Notes: generated by a model not told the origin, from the letters alone. A stretch of 44,403 nt of DNA from Spirochaetia bacterium (GCA_025997595.1 BNUU01000014.1:1-44403); one strand, 5' to 3'. Positions 14,767-22,745 are shown, numbered from the stretch's first letter. Program-made: numbers and translations.

Positions 14767-15924
14767 CTAGTTGTGCCCCGTAAGGGTGGCATCGGTGTAT
14801 AGTGTTCCAAAAAAAATATACGAACCGTTGCCATACTTTGCATTACCCGTACTGTCGTACAGGGACACACCCTGCTTTGTTCCGCTTCCTACCAGCTTGT
14901 TGGCATTTGCACCCCCATCGCTGCCATATACGGTACCACCTCTCATGGTAAACGTGGCGGAGGAGACATACACCCCGCCGCCGTAGGAGTAGGAGTAGGA
15001 GTAGGAGGAGGAGACAGTATTACCCGATACTATAGCGCTGTTGTTCATGGTAAACGTGCCGGAGGAGACATACACCCCGCCGCCGTAGGAGGAGGAGGAG
15101 GAGGAGGAGGAGACAGTATTACCCGATACTGTAGCGCTGTCGTTCATGGTAAACGTGCCGCTGGAGTACACCCCACCGCCGCCGTAGGAGGAGGAGTAGG
15201 AGGAGGAGGAGGCAGTATTACCCGATACTGTAGCGCTATCGTTCATGGTAAACGTGCCGCCGGAGTACACCCCGCCGCCGGAGGAGGAGTAGGAGGAGGA
15301 GGAGGAGGCAGTATTACCCGATACTGTAGCGCTATCGTTCATGGTAAACGTGCCGGAGGAGGAGACATACACCCCGCCGCCGGAGGAGGAGGAGGAGGGG
15401 GAGGGGGAGGCAGTATTACCCGATACTGTAGCGCTGTCGTTCATGGTAAACGTGCCGGAGGAGGAGACAAACACCCCGCCGCCGGAGGAGGAGGAAAAGG
15501 AGGAGGAGGAGGAGGCAGTATTACCCGATACTGTAGCGCTGTCGTTCATGGTAAACGTGCCGGAGGAGGAGACAAACACCCCGCCGCCGGAGGAGGAGGA
15601 GGCAGTATTACCGGTAATTTTCGCATTTTCCCGCATCTCAAGACTCCCACCGTCTACCCGGACTAATGAGGCACTATTATTACTTATCCCCCCAAGGGTG
15701 ATGTTCTCGTTCAGGACCAGTGTAACCCCGCTTTTTATCGTGAAAAGGCTACCGGCGGCGCTGATCTGCACCCTCCGTTCCGCACCCTTGCCCTTGAGGG
15801 TGATCTTGACGCCGGTCTTGCCGTTTGCCACCACGGTTGACCCGGAGGAACTGCCCCCCAACGTTAAGGGCGGAAGGCTTTCCTCCGCGCCAATCAGGAT
15901 GGTGTAGTCCGTATTGTCCGTCAC
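14767..15924 (-). CDS. Beta-helix surface protein, C-terminal part of a frameshifted lipoprotein
   Basis: The 385-residue frame opens at a GTG only because the reading frame is broken upstream; the coding sense extends back to about 15990 (CGEPQANTGTLTLAFTWLQD). It has an N-terminal domain ending in SGVTLVLNENITLGG, then seven imperfect repeats of 32-35 residues with a GTFTMNDSATVSGNT core. Each carries a serine run and GGGVYVSS. These are parallel beta-helix repeats as in adhesin-like surface proteins. The end is KYGNGSYIFF...DATLTGHN. With the gene at 15954 it makes one lipoprotein of about 660 residues. Confidence 0.7.
   Translation of the reverse strand: MTDNTDYTILIGAEESLPPLTLGGSSSGSTVVANGKTGVKITLKGKGAERRVQISAAGSLFTIKSGVTLVLNENITLGGISNNSASLVRVDGGSLEMRENAKITGNTASSSSGGGVFVSSSGTFTMNDSATVSGNTASSSSSFSSSSGGGVFVSSSGTFTMNDSATVSGNTASPSPSSSSSGGGVYVSSSGTFTMNDSATVSGNTASSSSSYSSSGGGVYSGGTFTMNDSATVSGNTASSSSYSSSYGGGGVYSSGTFTMNDSATVSGNTVSSSSSSSSYGGGVYVSSGTFTMNNSAIVSGNTVSSSYSYSYSYGGGVYVSSATFTMRGGTVYGSDGGANANKLVGSGTKQGVSLYDSTGNAKYGNGSYIFFGTLYTDATLTGHN
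14945..15640. repeat. Seven tandem coding repeats with variable GGA/TCC runs
   Basis: ATGGTAAACGT recurs at 14945, 15047, 15146, 15245, 15341, 15443 and 15548. The spacings are 96-105 bases, all multiples of three. The length differences come mostly from runs of the trinucleotide GGA (Ser codons on the minus strand). Confidence 0.9.
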
Positions 15925-15953
15925 ATTATCCTGCAGCCAGGTAAAGGCCAGAG

Positions 15954-16754
15954 TCAGAGTGCCGGTATTGGCCTGGGGCTCGCCGCAGTCCCTATGTATA
16001 AACCGAGATCAGCGCCGGTGCTGGGCGCGGCAGCCTGCGTGATCACCATGGTCGTACTACCCTTAATCCTGGTACTGACGCTGTTAATGCCCACGGTGTA
16101 GGTTTTCGTCGATGTGTCATCGGTGTTTGCCGCGAAGGTGACGGGTACGGTAACGGTATTACCGCTCACCGCCGGTGTGCCAATGACGCCGCCCGTTGTT
16201 ACGGTAAAGTCCGCCGCCGCAAGGCTAAGCCCCGTTGCACCGGTGAAGGTAACGCTCGCGGTAGTTGCGGTATACGCCGCATATACCGCACTGCCTGCGC
16301 TTAGTTCCCTGCGGGTATCAAGGACGGGGTCGACATCCTGTGTGATCACCACGGTTGCGCTGCCCTTAATCTTGGCGCTGGCGCCGTTGATCCCCACGGT
16401 GTAGGTTTTTGCCGATGTGCCGGTGTTTGCCGCAAAGGTTACGGGTACGGTAACGGTATCGCCGCTCACCACCGGCGTACCAATGACGCCGCCCGTGGTT
16501 ACGGTAAAGTCCGCCGCCGCAAGGCTAAGCCCCGTTGCACCGGTGAAGGTAACGCTCGCGGCGCTTGCGGTATACGCCGCGTTTACCGCACCGCCTGCGC
16601 TTAGTTCCGCACGGGTATCGTCGGGGTTTGTGTCCCCGGGGCTGGTGGGATCCCCTGTATTATTATCACCGCATCCGGTGATTGCCAAACTCAATATCAG
16701 CATGGCTGCAAAAGCAATTTTTGTCGGCAAACCTAAAAATCGAAGCATTTTCAT
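15954..16754 (-). CDS. Lipoprotein N-terminal part with two tandem domains, frameshifted
   Basis: The 266-residue frame starts with MKM, a hydrophobic stretch and the lipobox AITGC, so the protein is exported and lipidated on Cys near residue 28. Two tandem repeats of about 98 residues follow, each reading AxYTA...SVTFTGATGLSLAAADFTV...TYTVGIN...KIKGS...VVITQ. They are almost identical at DNA level (about 16060-16320 and 16360-16620). They look like small beta-sandwich surface modules. The frame ends with ASPRPIPAL, out of step with the next frame; a one-base change near 15975-15998 would join them. GGAG precedes the ATG. Confidence 0.75.
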   Translation of the reverse strand: MKMLRFLGLPTKIAFAAMLILSLAITGCGDNNTGDPTSPGDTNPDDTRAELSAGGAVNAAYTASAASVTFTGATGLSLAAADFTVTTGGVIGTPVVSGDTVTVPVTFAANTGTSAKTYTVGINGASAKIKGSATVVITQDVDPVLDTRRELSAGSAVYAAYTATTASVTFTGATGLSLAAADFTVTTGGVIGTPAVSGNTVTVPVTFAANTDDTSTKTYTVGINSVSTRIKGSTTMVITQAAAPSTGADLGLYIGTAASPRPIPAL

Positions 16755-16841
16755 AAAACAATCTCCTAAAAATTTTAAGAATTATGCAGAACAGCTACAA
16801 TCAACAACCGTGCCATTAACCAAAATTGTGGAACATTGTAT

Positions 16842-17102
16842 CTAATGCAGGTATATCTTTTTCCCGGCATTAACATCCAACCCTACGGCCGCACCACCAT
16901 CACTTCCCCCGGTATCCTTCCCCGCAAGCTCCCCGACCTGCGGTTCCCGCAAAATCCCGCGCATAGCGGCCCATGGGTCGGAATCGGCGCCCCGCTGGAT
17001 AAAGGCAAACGCCTCGGCTATCCCCAGGATTTCGGACTGCCTTTCGACCGGCAGCCGGTTAAAATAAGCCGTCAAACGGGAAACCGTTACTGTATCAGTC
17101 AT
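16842..17102 (-). CDS. Small unknown protein
   Basis: The 86-residue frame starts at an ATG with AGGGTG upstream. The N-terminal half (VSRLTAYFNRLPVERQSEILGIAEAFAFIQ) resembles the helical start of DUF2281-like or antitoxin-like proteins, such as the gene at 13387. The C-terminal half is Gly-rich and acidic. No toxin follows. Function unknown. Confidence 0.45.
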   Translation of the reverse strand: MTDTVTVSRLTAYFNRLPVERQSEILGIAEAFAFIQRGADSDPWAAMRGILREPQVGELAGKDTGGSDGGAAVGLDVNAGKKIYLH

Positions 17103-17200
17103 ATTTTCACCCTGAATTTCCTAAATATTAACAAGTAAGAATATTATCATAAATAGGAAAGAATAGTCAAGCATTTTTTGATTGTTTTAGGAAAAATATC

Positions 17201-17229
17201 TTGCAGGGCAATGTTTTATCCTATATTAT
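17201..17229 (+). promoter_or_regulatory. Promoter of the XRE regulator, probably leaderless
   Basis: TTGCAG (17201-17206) and TATTAT (17224-17229) are 17 bases apart. The ATG at 17237 falls where transcription would start, and no ribosome site is seen. Confidence 0.45.
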
Positions 17230-17236
17230 CCTCTAT

Positions 17237-17611
17237 ATGGACGATGTTCCCGACTTAACGGTCAATCAGCGGGTAAAACAAATAAGAAAAACGTTAAAAC
17301 TGACCCAACATGAATTTGCGAAGGTTCTTGCCGTCTCCGGCGGGCTGATTGCCTGTATCGAAACACAAGAGCGGGTCGTCAATGACCGGACTATCAAGCA
17401 GATCTGCGATTCATTCAGCGTAAATCCCCAATGGCTGCGAACCGGCGAAGGGGATATGTTTGCTCAAAAAGACGATACAAAACTGAAAAAGCTGCTGGCC
17501 CTGTTTACCAACCTGGAGCCCCAATATCAGGATTTCATTTTCAACGCCATGGACTACTTTCTCAAAATGCAGGAAAAGGCGGACCGGAATAGGGCCAATG
17601 AAAAATCCTGA
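17237..17611 (+). CDS. XRE-family transcriptional regulator
   Basis: The 124-residue protein has an N-terminal helix-turn-helix: VNQRVKQIRKTLKLTQHEFA, VSGGLIACIETQERVVNDR, then LRTGEGDMF. The last is a typical end of phage-repressor-like DNA-binding domains. A helical tail (YQDFIFNAMDYFLKMQ) probably dimerises. The ATG at 17237 fits the domain start; the longer frame begins with TTG inside the promoter. The last codons (NRANEKS) form one copy of a 26-bp direct repeat that recurs behind the YoeB gene. The neighbouring toxin-antitoxin module may be its target. Confidence 0.85.
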   Translation: MDDVPDLTVNQRVKQIRKTLKLTQHEFAKVLAVSGGLIACIETQERVVNDRTIKQICDSFSVNPQWLRTGEGDMFAQKDDTKLKKLLALFTNLEPQYQDFIFNAMDYFLKMQEKADRNRANEKS

Positions 17612-17612
17612 T
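17587..17612 (+). repeat. 26-bp direct repeat, left copy
   Basis: Bases 17587-17612 and 18204-18229 agree at 24 of 26 positions (GAATAGG, one mismatch, CCAATGAAAAATCCT, one mismatch, AT). They bracket the YefM/YoeB module exactly. Confidence 0.75.
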
Positions 17613-17628
17613 TCGCCGGGGGCGGCAT

Positions 17629-17650
17629 ACCCCGATCGGGGGTGGTTTTT
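17629..17650 (+). terminator. Possible rho-independent terminator of the XRE gene
   Basis: CCCCGATCGGGG at 17630-17641 is followed by GTGG and five T. The stem is short. A second hairpin, CGGCTTT/AAAGCCG at 17660-17677, lies just before a TATATT box (17687-17692) and may be an operator of the next module. Confidence 0.4.
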
Positions 17651-17713
17651 GCCCGTTAGCGGCTTTCCGAAAAGCCGGAAATAGGGTATATTTAAGGTAA
17701 GAGGGAAACCTAT

Positions 17714-17953
17714 ATGTATGCCACTTATCACCTGAAAGCAGACGAACTTAACGCCGATGTTATCCAGACGCTGAAAGACGCCTATCGCCAGCGTGAAATT
17801 GTCATTTTGCCCAAAGACGAATATGACGAATGGGAAAAAGAACGGCACAATGCGGCGTTTACCGGGAAATTACGCAAAAGTATTCAAGAGCTTGACGAAG
17901 GCAAGGGAATAGTCAAAACCATGGCAGAACTTAGAGCTATGGAAAATGGCTGA
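17714..17953 (+). CDS. Antitoxin of the YoeB module
   Basis: The 79-residue protein MYATYHLKADELNADVIQTL plus IVILPKDEYDEWEKERHN is the short antitoxin type that pairs with Txe/YoeB-like toxins in many spirochaetes and cyanobacteria. An N-terminal dimerisation part is followed by a toxin-binding tail. AGAGGG precedes the ATG. Its end overlaps the toxin start by eight bases. The module is bracketed by 26-bp direct repeats. Confidence 0.8.
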   Translation: MYATYHLKADELNADVIQTLKDAYRQREIVILPKDEYDEWEKERHNAAFTGKLRKSIQELDEGKGIVKTMAELRAMENG

Positions 17954-18209
17954 CGTAATTTTTTCCCCTATCGCTATGCGGGATTACATGGAATGGCAGA
18001 CCAAGGACCGCAAAACCTCGAAAAAGATAAATGATCTCATTGAGGATATTCAGCGAAATGGGTTTATGAAGGGTAAAGGCAAGCCGGAGCCGTTGAAGCA
18101 CATGAAAGCATACAGCCGCCGTATTGACGATGCGAATCGTCTTATTTATATGGGCGATGAAAAGCAAAACCTGCGCATTATTTCTTGTGCAGGTCATTAT
18201 ACAGAATAG
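17946..18209 (+). CDS. yoeB: YoeB/Txe-family toxin
   Basis: The 87-residue protein is a YoeB/Txe ribosome-dependent mRNA interferase. Diagnostic parts are KKINDLIEDIQRNGFMKGKGKPEPLK, YSRRIDDANRLIY and a C-terminal ISCAGHYTE holding the catalytic His-Tyr. Key residues Glu, Arg and His are present, so it appears active. It is translationally coupled to the antitoxin upstream. The stop codon lies in the right-hand 26-bp repeat. Confidence 0.93.
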   Translation: MADVIFSPIAMRDYMEWQTKDRKTSKKINDLIEDIQRNGFMKGKGKPEPLKHMKAYSRRIDDANRLIYMGDEKQNLRIISCAGHYTE

Positions 18210-18229
18210 GTCCAATGAAAAATCCTCAT
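18204..18229 (+). repeat. 26-bp direct repeat, right copy
   Basis: This pairs with 17587-17612 and overlaps the yoeB stop. If the sequence between the repeats is removed, the XRE gene would read through as NRSNEKSSSAM, so the XRE tail was probably the original sequence. Confidence 0.75.
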
Positions 18230-18238
18230 CTGCTATGA

Positions 18239-19624
18239 CTACCTAAACCGCCCCTGCCCCATCTGCCCCATCTGTCCCAGCATATTCTGCATCGCTGCGG
18301 GATTCTTGCTCATCTTCGACATCTTCTTCATCATCCCCCGCATCTTTTCGAATTTTTTGAGGAGCCGGGCCACTTCCGCCACGGAGGTGCCGGAGCCCCG
18401 GGCGATGCGGGAACGACGGGAGGGGCCGATGATCAGGTGGTTGCGCCGTTCCTTGCGGGTCATGGAGCTGAGGATGGCCTCCTGGGTTTTGAGGTCCGCC
18501 TTGTTGATGTCGTCCTCGCTGATCTGCCCGGCCATGCCGGGGATCATGTCCAACATGGATTGGAGGGAGCCCATCTTCTTTACCGAGCGGAGCTGGGCCA
18601 GCCAGTCCTCCAGGGTGAAGTTTTCCTTCTCCATCTTTTTCTGGAGTTCCAGGGCTTCCTTTTGATCGATGACTTCCTGGGCTTTTTCCACCAGGCTGAC
18701 CACGTCCCCCATGCCCAAAATGCGGCCCGCCACCCGCTCCGGGTGGAAGGGCTCGAAATCTTCGGGCTTTTCACCGGTGCCCACGAATTTGAGGGGTTTG
18801 CCGGTGATGGTTTTAAGGGAAAGGGCCGCGCCGCCCCGGGTGTCGGAGTCGAACTTGGTCAGGATGACCCCGGAAAGGCCGATTTTTTCGTCAAAGGCCT
18901 TGGCAATGTCCACTGCGGCCTGGCCGGTCATGGAATCGGCCACCAAAAGCAGCTCATCCGGCTTGGCGGCGTCCTTGAGGCGGGAAAGTTCCGCCATCAT
19001 GGCTTCGTCGATCTGGAGCCGCCCGGCGGTGTCGATGATCAGGGTGTCGATGAGGTTTTTTTTGGCGTAATCCGCCGCGCCCCGGTAGACCTTGACCACG
19101 TCCGCTGCGCCATCTTCTTTATAAACCGGGATGCCCACCTGATTCCCCAGGATCGAAAGCTGTTCCATGGCGGCGGGGCGCACCAGATCGCAGGCCACCA
19201 GCAGGGGCTTGCGGCCCTCTTTTTTAAGCCGCAGGGCCAGCTTGGCAGAACTGGTAGTTTTCCCGGAGCCCTGGAGCCCCAGCATCAAAATAGAAGAAAG
19301 TACATCCGGGCCTTTAAGCTCAAGCTCCTGGGCCGAACGGCCGTTGGGGCCGGGCTCGGTGTCCCCCAAAAAGGACACCAGCTTGTCGTGGACGATTTTG
19401 ACAAACTGCTGGCCGGGGTCCACCGCACGGAGCACCCGCTCGCCCTTGGCTTCTTCAATCGTGGAATTGACAAAGCGGCGGACCACCCGCAGGTTTACGT
19501 CCGCCTCCAAAAGGGCCATTTTGATGGCATCTACGGCGTCATCGATATTTTTTTCGGTAATCGTGGACTTCCCCGCCACAAAGCGCAGGGCATCCGAAAC
19601 CTTTTGTGTTAATTTATCTAACAT
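18239..19624 (-). CDS. ffh: Signal recognition particle protein Ffh
   Basis: The 461-residue protein has the complete N-G-M architecture. The P-loop is GLQGSGKTTSSAKLA near residue 113, with DTAGRLQIDEAMM and TKFDSDTRGGAALS in the GTPase domain. The M domain has RRSRIARGSGTSVAEVARLL and a Met/Gln-rich end. Ffh binds 4.5S RNA and signal sequences at the ribosome and delivers them to FtsY. It is the last gene of the minus-strand group npt-pepF-gpsA-ffh. No ribosome site is obvious ahead of the ATG. Confidence 0.97.
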   Translation of the reverse strand: MLDKLTQKVSDALRFVAGKSTITEKNIDDAVDAIKMALLEADVNLRVVRRFVNSTIEEAKGERVLRAVDPGQQFVKIVHDKLVSFLGDTEPGPNGRSAQELELKGPDVLSSILMLGLQGSGKTTSSAKLALRLKKEGRKPLLVACDLVRPAAMEQLSILGNQVGIPVYKEDGAADVVKVYRGAADYAKKNLIDTLIIDTAGRLQIDEAMMAELSRLKDAAKPDELLLVADSMTGQAAVDIAKAFDEKIGLSGVILTKFDSDTRGGAALSLKTITGKPLKFVGTGEKPEDFEPFHPERVAGRILGMGDVVSLVEKAQEVIDQKEALELQKKMEKENFTLEDWLAQLRSVKKMGSLQSMLDMIPGMAGQISEDDINKADLKTQEAILSSMTRKERRNHLIIGPSRRSRIARGSGTSVAEVARLLKKFEKMRGMMKKMSKMSKNPAAMQNMLGQMGQMGQGRFR

Positions 19625-19661
19625 AGGGGTATTTTATCCGCTTTGGGCCGGTCCTGCAAGA

Positions 19662-20789
19662 TTATCTGGAGATCATCCCGCCCAAAAAATTGTCCACAAA
19701 TTCCATGGGCTTGATTTCCTTATTCAAAATCTGACAGATGCCGGTTGATATGGGCATTTTGAGTTTGTGTTTTTCCGCGAGAATTTTGACATATTTTGCG
19801 GCGGCGGCCCCTTCGGGGAGGTAGCCGATTTCGTTGATACGGGCAAGCAGATCTTCCAGGTTGGTGAAGGGGCGCAGAATGTCCTTTTCGATGATCTCCC
19901 GGCCAAGGCGGCGGTTCCGGCCAAAGACGGAGCGGCAGGTTACATCCAGGTCCCCTACCCCGGAGATCGAGGTGAAGGTTTCCGGGTGGGTGGCGCCCAT
20001 GGCCATGCCCAGGATCTGGATTTCGTTGAGCCCCGCGGCGAGGAGCAGGGATTCGGTGCCGTCACCGAAGGCATCTGCTGCTCCATCCGGAGCAGCTTCC
20101 GCCGCCGGCGCGGAAGCATCAATGCGGGGCCGGGTTTTGAGGGCGTCCAGAATGCCAAAGGCAATGGCGATGACGTTCTTTGCCGCCGCCGCCACCTGGA
20201 CGCCCCGGACATCAAAGGACGAAAAAACGAAGAGCCGCCTGCTTTTAAGGATGTCCCGGAAGCGGATGGAATTTTTGGCGTTTTCACTGGCGGCGATGAG
20301 GCCGGTGATCTTCCCCCGGGACACCTCCTCGGCATGGCTGGGGCCGGCGATGTAGACCAGAGACCGGCGGTAAAAACCCGGCAAGTAATCCTCCAGGGTT
20401 TCCAGAATCAGCCGGGGGCTGCCCCCTTTTGCACTGCCCGTTGGGCCTGGGAGGAAGCCCTTCGTAAGCACCGCAATGGCGGTTTCCCCTTCCCGGATTG
20501 AAGAAATGTTGAGGATCTGCTTCACCGTATCCAGCAAATAGAGGGAAGGAACCGCAAGGATGATGATCTCCTTATCCGATGCGGCTTCAACAATGTCGGC
20601 GCAGGCCCGGAGACTTGTGGGCAGGGTTACACCGGGAAGGTAGCGGGCATTGACGCGGGTTTCATTGATCCCTACAGCCGCAGATGGCTCGTGGGCCCAG
20701 AGCGCCACCTCGTTCCCCTTGTCGGCTATCACCTTGGCAACCGCGGTTCCCCATGCCCCCGCCCCCAGGACGGCTATTTTTGCGCCCAT
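19662..20789 (-). CDS. gpsA: Glycerol-3-phosphate dehydrogenase [NAD(P)+]
   Basis: The 375-residue protein makes sn-glycerol-3-phosphate for phospholipids. It has the Rossmann GAGAWGTAVAKV, AVPSLYLLDTV, KGFLPGP, IAGPSHAEEV and the catalytic-site KNVIAIAFGILD. It is longer than the usual 330-340 residues. One extra stretch (SAPAAEAAPDGAADAF) replaces the short loop after GILDAL and is encoded by two adjacent hairpins. Another (PTGSAKGGSP) follows KGFLPG. The gene starts immediately after the pepF stop. Confidence 0.95.
   Translation of the reverse strand: MGAKIAVLGAGAWGTAVAKVIADKGNEVALWAHEPSAAVGINETRVNARYLPGVTLPTSLRACADIVEAASDKEIIILAVPSLYLLDTVKQILNISSIREGETAIAVLTKGFLPGPTGSAKGGSPRLILETLEDYLPGFYRRSLVYIAGPSHAEEVSRGKITGLIAASENAKNSIRFRDILKSRRLFVFSSFDVRGVQVAAAAKNVIAIAFGILDALKTRPRIDASAPAAEAAPDGAADAFGDGTESLLLAAGLNEIQILGMAMGATHPETFTSISGVGDLDVTCRSVFGRNRRLGREIIEKDILRPFTNLEDLLARINEIGYLPEGAAAAKYVKILAEKHKLKMPISTGICQILNKEIKPMEFVDNFLGGMISR
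20077..20115. repeat. Two adjacent hairpins inside gpsA
   Basis: GCTGCTCC at 20077-20084 pairs with 20089-20096, and TTCCGC at 20097-20102 pairs with 20110-20115. Together they encode the extra Ala-rich segment of GpsA. Confidence 0.65.
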
Positions 20790-22736
20790 TTAGTGCGCCG
20801 CCGCCAGCTTTTCGAGTTCATCCACCCGCCCGGCGATCACCGCAAGGCCATCCTGCCAGAATTCTTCCCCTTCGATGTTGAATCCCGCCTTGCGGGCCAC
20901 CTCCTCCGCGGAAGCCTGCCCGGTGGCCCGGAGAATCTCCCGGTACGAGGCCGCAAAACCGTTCCCCTCTTTCTGCGCCCGGGAATACAGCCCCAGGGCG
21001 AAAAGCTGACCGAAGGCGTAGGGGTAGTTGTAAAAGGCCAGACCGGTGCTGTAATAGTGGCCCTTGACCGCCCACATGTAGGGGTGGAGCTGTTCCCCGT
21101 CCAGTCCGTCGCCGTAGGTCTGTCGCTGGGCATCCAGCATCAGGGCGCAGAGCTCCTCCGGGGAAAGTTCCGCCTCGGCGCGCCGTTTAAACAGGGCCTT
21201 TTCAAAATAGAAGCGGGAAAGGATGTCCACAATCACCTGGCAGCTGTCCTTAAGGTTTTCTTCGATGAGGGGGAGCCGTTCGTTTTCCGGGGTCTGTTTA
21301 AGGGCGCCCTCGTAGACAATGGTCTCGGCGAAGATGCTCGCCGTTTCCGCCAGGGTCATGGGGTAACGGGACAAACTGCGGGGCAGATCCTTGATAAGCT
21401 CGTGGTGCCAGGCATGGCCCAGCTCGTGGGCCACGGTACTGATACTGTCGAAGCTGCCGTCAAAGTTGCAGAGGATACGGGATTCCCCGGTGAGGGGGAA
21501 GTCGGTACAGTAGGCCCCACCCACCTTACCTTCCCGGCCCTCGGCGTCTATCCAGCCCAGGCTGAAGGCGCGCCGGGCAAAGGTCCCCATGCCGGGGTCG
21601 AACCCGTCGAAGCGTTCGGGGATAAAGGCGGAGGCGTCCGCCCAGGTCCAGATTTTGTGGCCGCCGGCCTTGTCCGCGTCAGATGGTGCCAGGCACCTTT
21701 TTGCGCTCACCGGGGCGAAAAGGTCGTAGAAGGCGCAGACGGGGATGCCCAGCAGCCGGGCCTTTATTTTAAGGTAACGCCGGTACAGGGGCAGGGCGCT
21801 TTCCAGGGCTGCGATCAGGGTTTCCAGGGTTTTGACGCCCATCCGGGACTGGAAGGCCGATTTCCGCAGGGCCGTGGCTTCGGCGCTCAGGCTGCCGCTT
21901 GACGCCGGGCGTCCCTTGTCTGCATCGGCCCCAGTCTTACCCCAGCCCCGGCGGCTGTCCAGGGTGATGGCCGTACCCTTCACCCCGTTGAGGGAGGCTG
22001 CCATGGGTATCTCCACCCCTTTCCAGGCGGAAAGCTCCGCCGCATAGGCCCGCTGCCGGAGCCCACGGTCGGGGCTGCGGGCCAGGTCCCGCAGGGCGGT
22101 AAGGGTTTTGCGTTCCCCCGGCTTGCCGTCTGCGCCTTCCAGAACCGCTGTGGCGGTGGAGGACACCGCCTCGTGGAGCCGGGACCAGGCGTCTCCCCCG
22201 GAGCGGAGGAGGTCGTTGGCCAGGTCCTCTTCGTCACTGCTCATCTGAAAGGCGGCCTTTTCCAGGGATTCCCTGATAAAAAACTGATAGGGTATAAACT
22301 CCGGGTCTTCCCCGGCCAGGCGGAGGACAGGCTCTCGCCGCTCGGCCAGACGGCTGCGGAAGAGTACCGCCGCCTTCCCCAGGGGCACTCTCGCCGCGTC
22401 GATGGCGTTGATCTCCGCAAGGGCCCGGCTGTCCCGGGTATCGGTAGTGTAAACCGCCTCGGCATAGTTACCAAGGTTTTCCGCAAGATTCCCCGCCTCT
22501 TCCCAGGCGGCGATCAGGGTTTTTAACGCCGTGGCCAGTTGGGCCGTGGCGGCGGGGAGGGGTTTTTCCAGCAGGGTAAGGAAAGCGGCGAGCCGTTCCC
22601 CCAACAGGGCCAGATCCCGCCTGTATTCGGCGGAATCAAAGGATGGGTAAATCGTGCCAAGCTTCCACCGGGGAACGGCGCCTAAGGGCGCGCCGCCCGC
22701 AGTACCGGCGCTAGGGGAAAAATCAAAATCATTCAT
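20790..22736 (-). CDS. pepF: M3-family oligoendopeptidase (PepF-like)
   Basis: The 648-residue protein is an M3B zinc metallopeptidase. The active site HELGHAWHHELI lies near residue 435, and ADASAFIPERFDGFDPGMG and YPYAFGQLFALGLY are family segments. It degrades short peptides in the cytosol. The length is slightly above the usual 600. Two Asp/Ala-rich extra loops (SAKRCLAPSDADKAG and GKTGADADKGRPASSG) lie before and around residues 260-350. The first contains the 24-bp repeat also found in ygiQ. It lies nine bases behind the transporter gene. Confidence 0.93.
   Translation of the reverse strand: MNDFDFSPSAGTAGGAPLGAVPRWKLGTIYPSFDSAEYRRDLALLGERLAAFLTLLEKPLPAATAQLATALKTLIAAWEEAGNLAENLGNYAEAVYTTDTRDSRALAEINAIDAARVPLGKAAVLFRSRLAERREPVLRLAGEDPEFIPYQFFIRESLEKAAFQMSSDEEDLANDLLRSGGDAWSRLHEAVSSTATAVLEGADGKPGERKTLTALRDLARSPDRGLRQRAYAAELSAWKGVEIPMAASLNGVKGTAITLDSRRGWGKTGADADKGRPASSGSLSAEATALRKSAFQSRMGVKTLETLIAALESALPLYRRYLKIKARLLGIPVCAFYDLFAPVSAKRCLAPSDADKAGGHKIWTWADASAFIPERFDGFDPGMGTFARRAFSLGWIDAEGREGKVGGAYCTDFPLTGESRILCNFDGSFDSISTVAHELGHAWHHELIKDLPRSLSRYPMTLAETASIFAETIVYEGALKQTPENERLPLIEENLKDSCQVIVDILSRFYFEKALFKRRAEAELSPEELCALMLDAQRQTYGDGLDGEQLHPYMWAVKGHYYSTGLAFYNYPYAFGQLFALGLYSRAQKEGNGFAASYREILRATGQASAEEVARKAGFNIEGEEFWQDGLAVIAGRVDELEKLAAAH
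21683..21706 (-). repeat. 24-bp repeat with GGTGCCTGGCACC core, copy in pepF
   Basis: Identical on the coding strand to 3733-3756 in ygiQ. Here it is read as AKRCLAP, in a different frame from ygiQ. See the paired entry. Confidence 0.8.
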
Positions 22737-22745
22737 AATGATCCT

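Noticed and set aside
14945..15640. CRISPR array
   Set aside because: The repeats are coding, in frame and about 100 bp long with no unique spacers.
15954..16020. Programmed ribosomal frameshift in the lipoprotein gene
   Set aside because: No slippery heptamer with a following structure is evident; mutation or sequencing error is simpler.
18437..19612. 391-codon open frame antisense to ffh
   Set aside because: It is a codon-bias shadow of a well-conserved gene; the sequence is His/Gly/Asp-rich without motifs. The same holds for 20691-21902 (antisense to pepF), 6131-7126 and 38153-39061.
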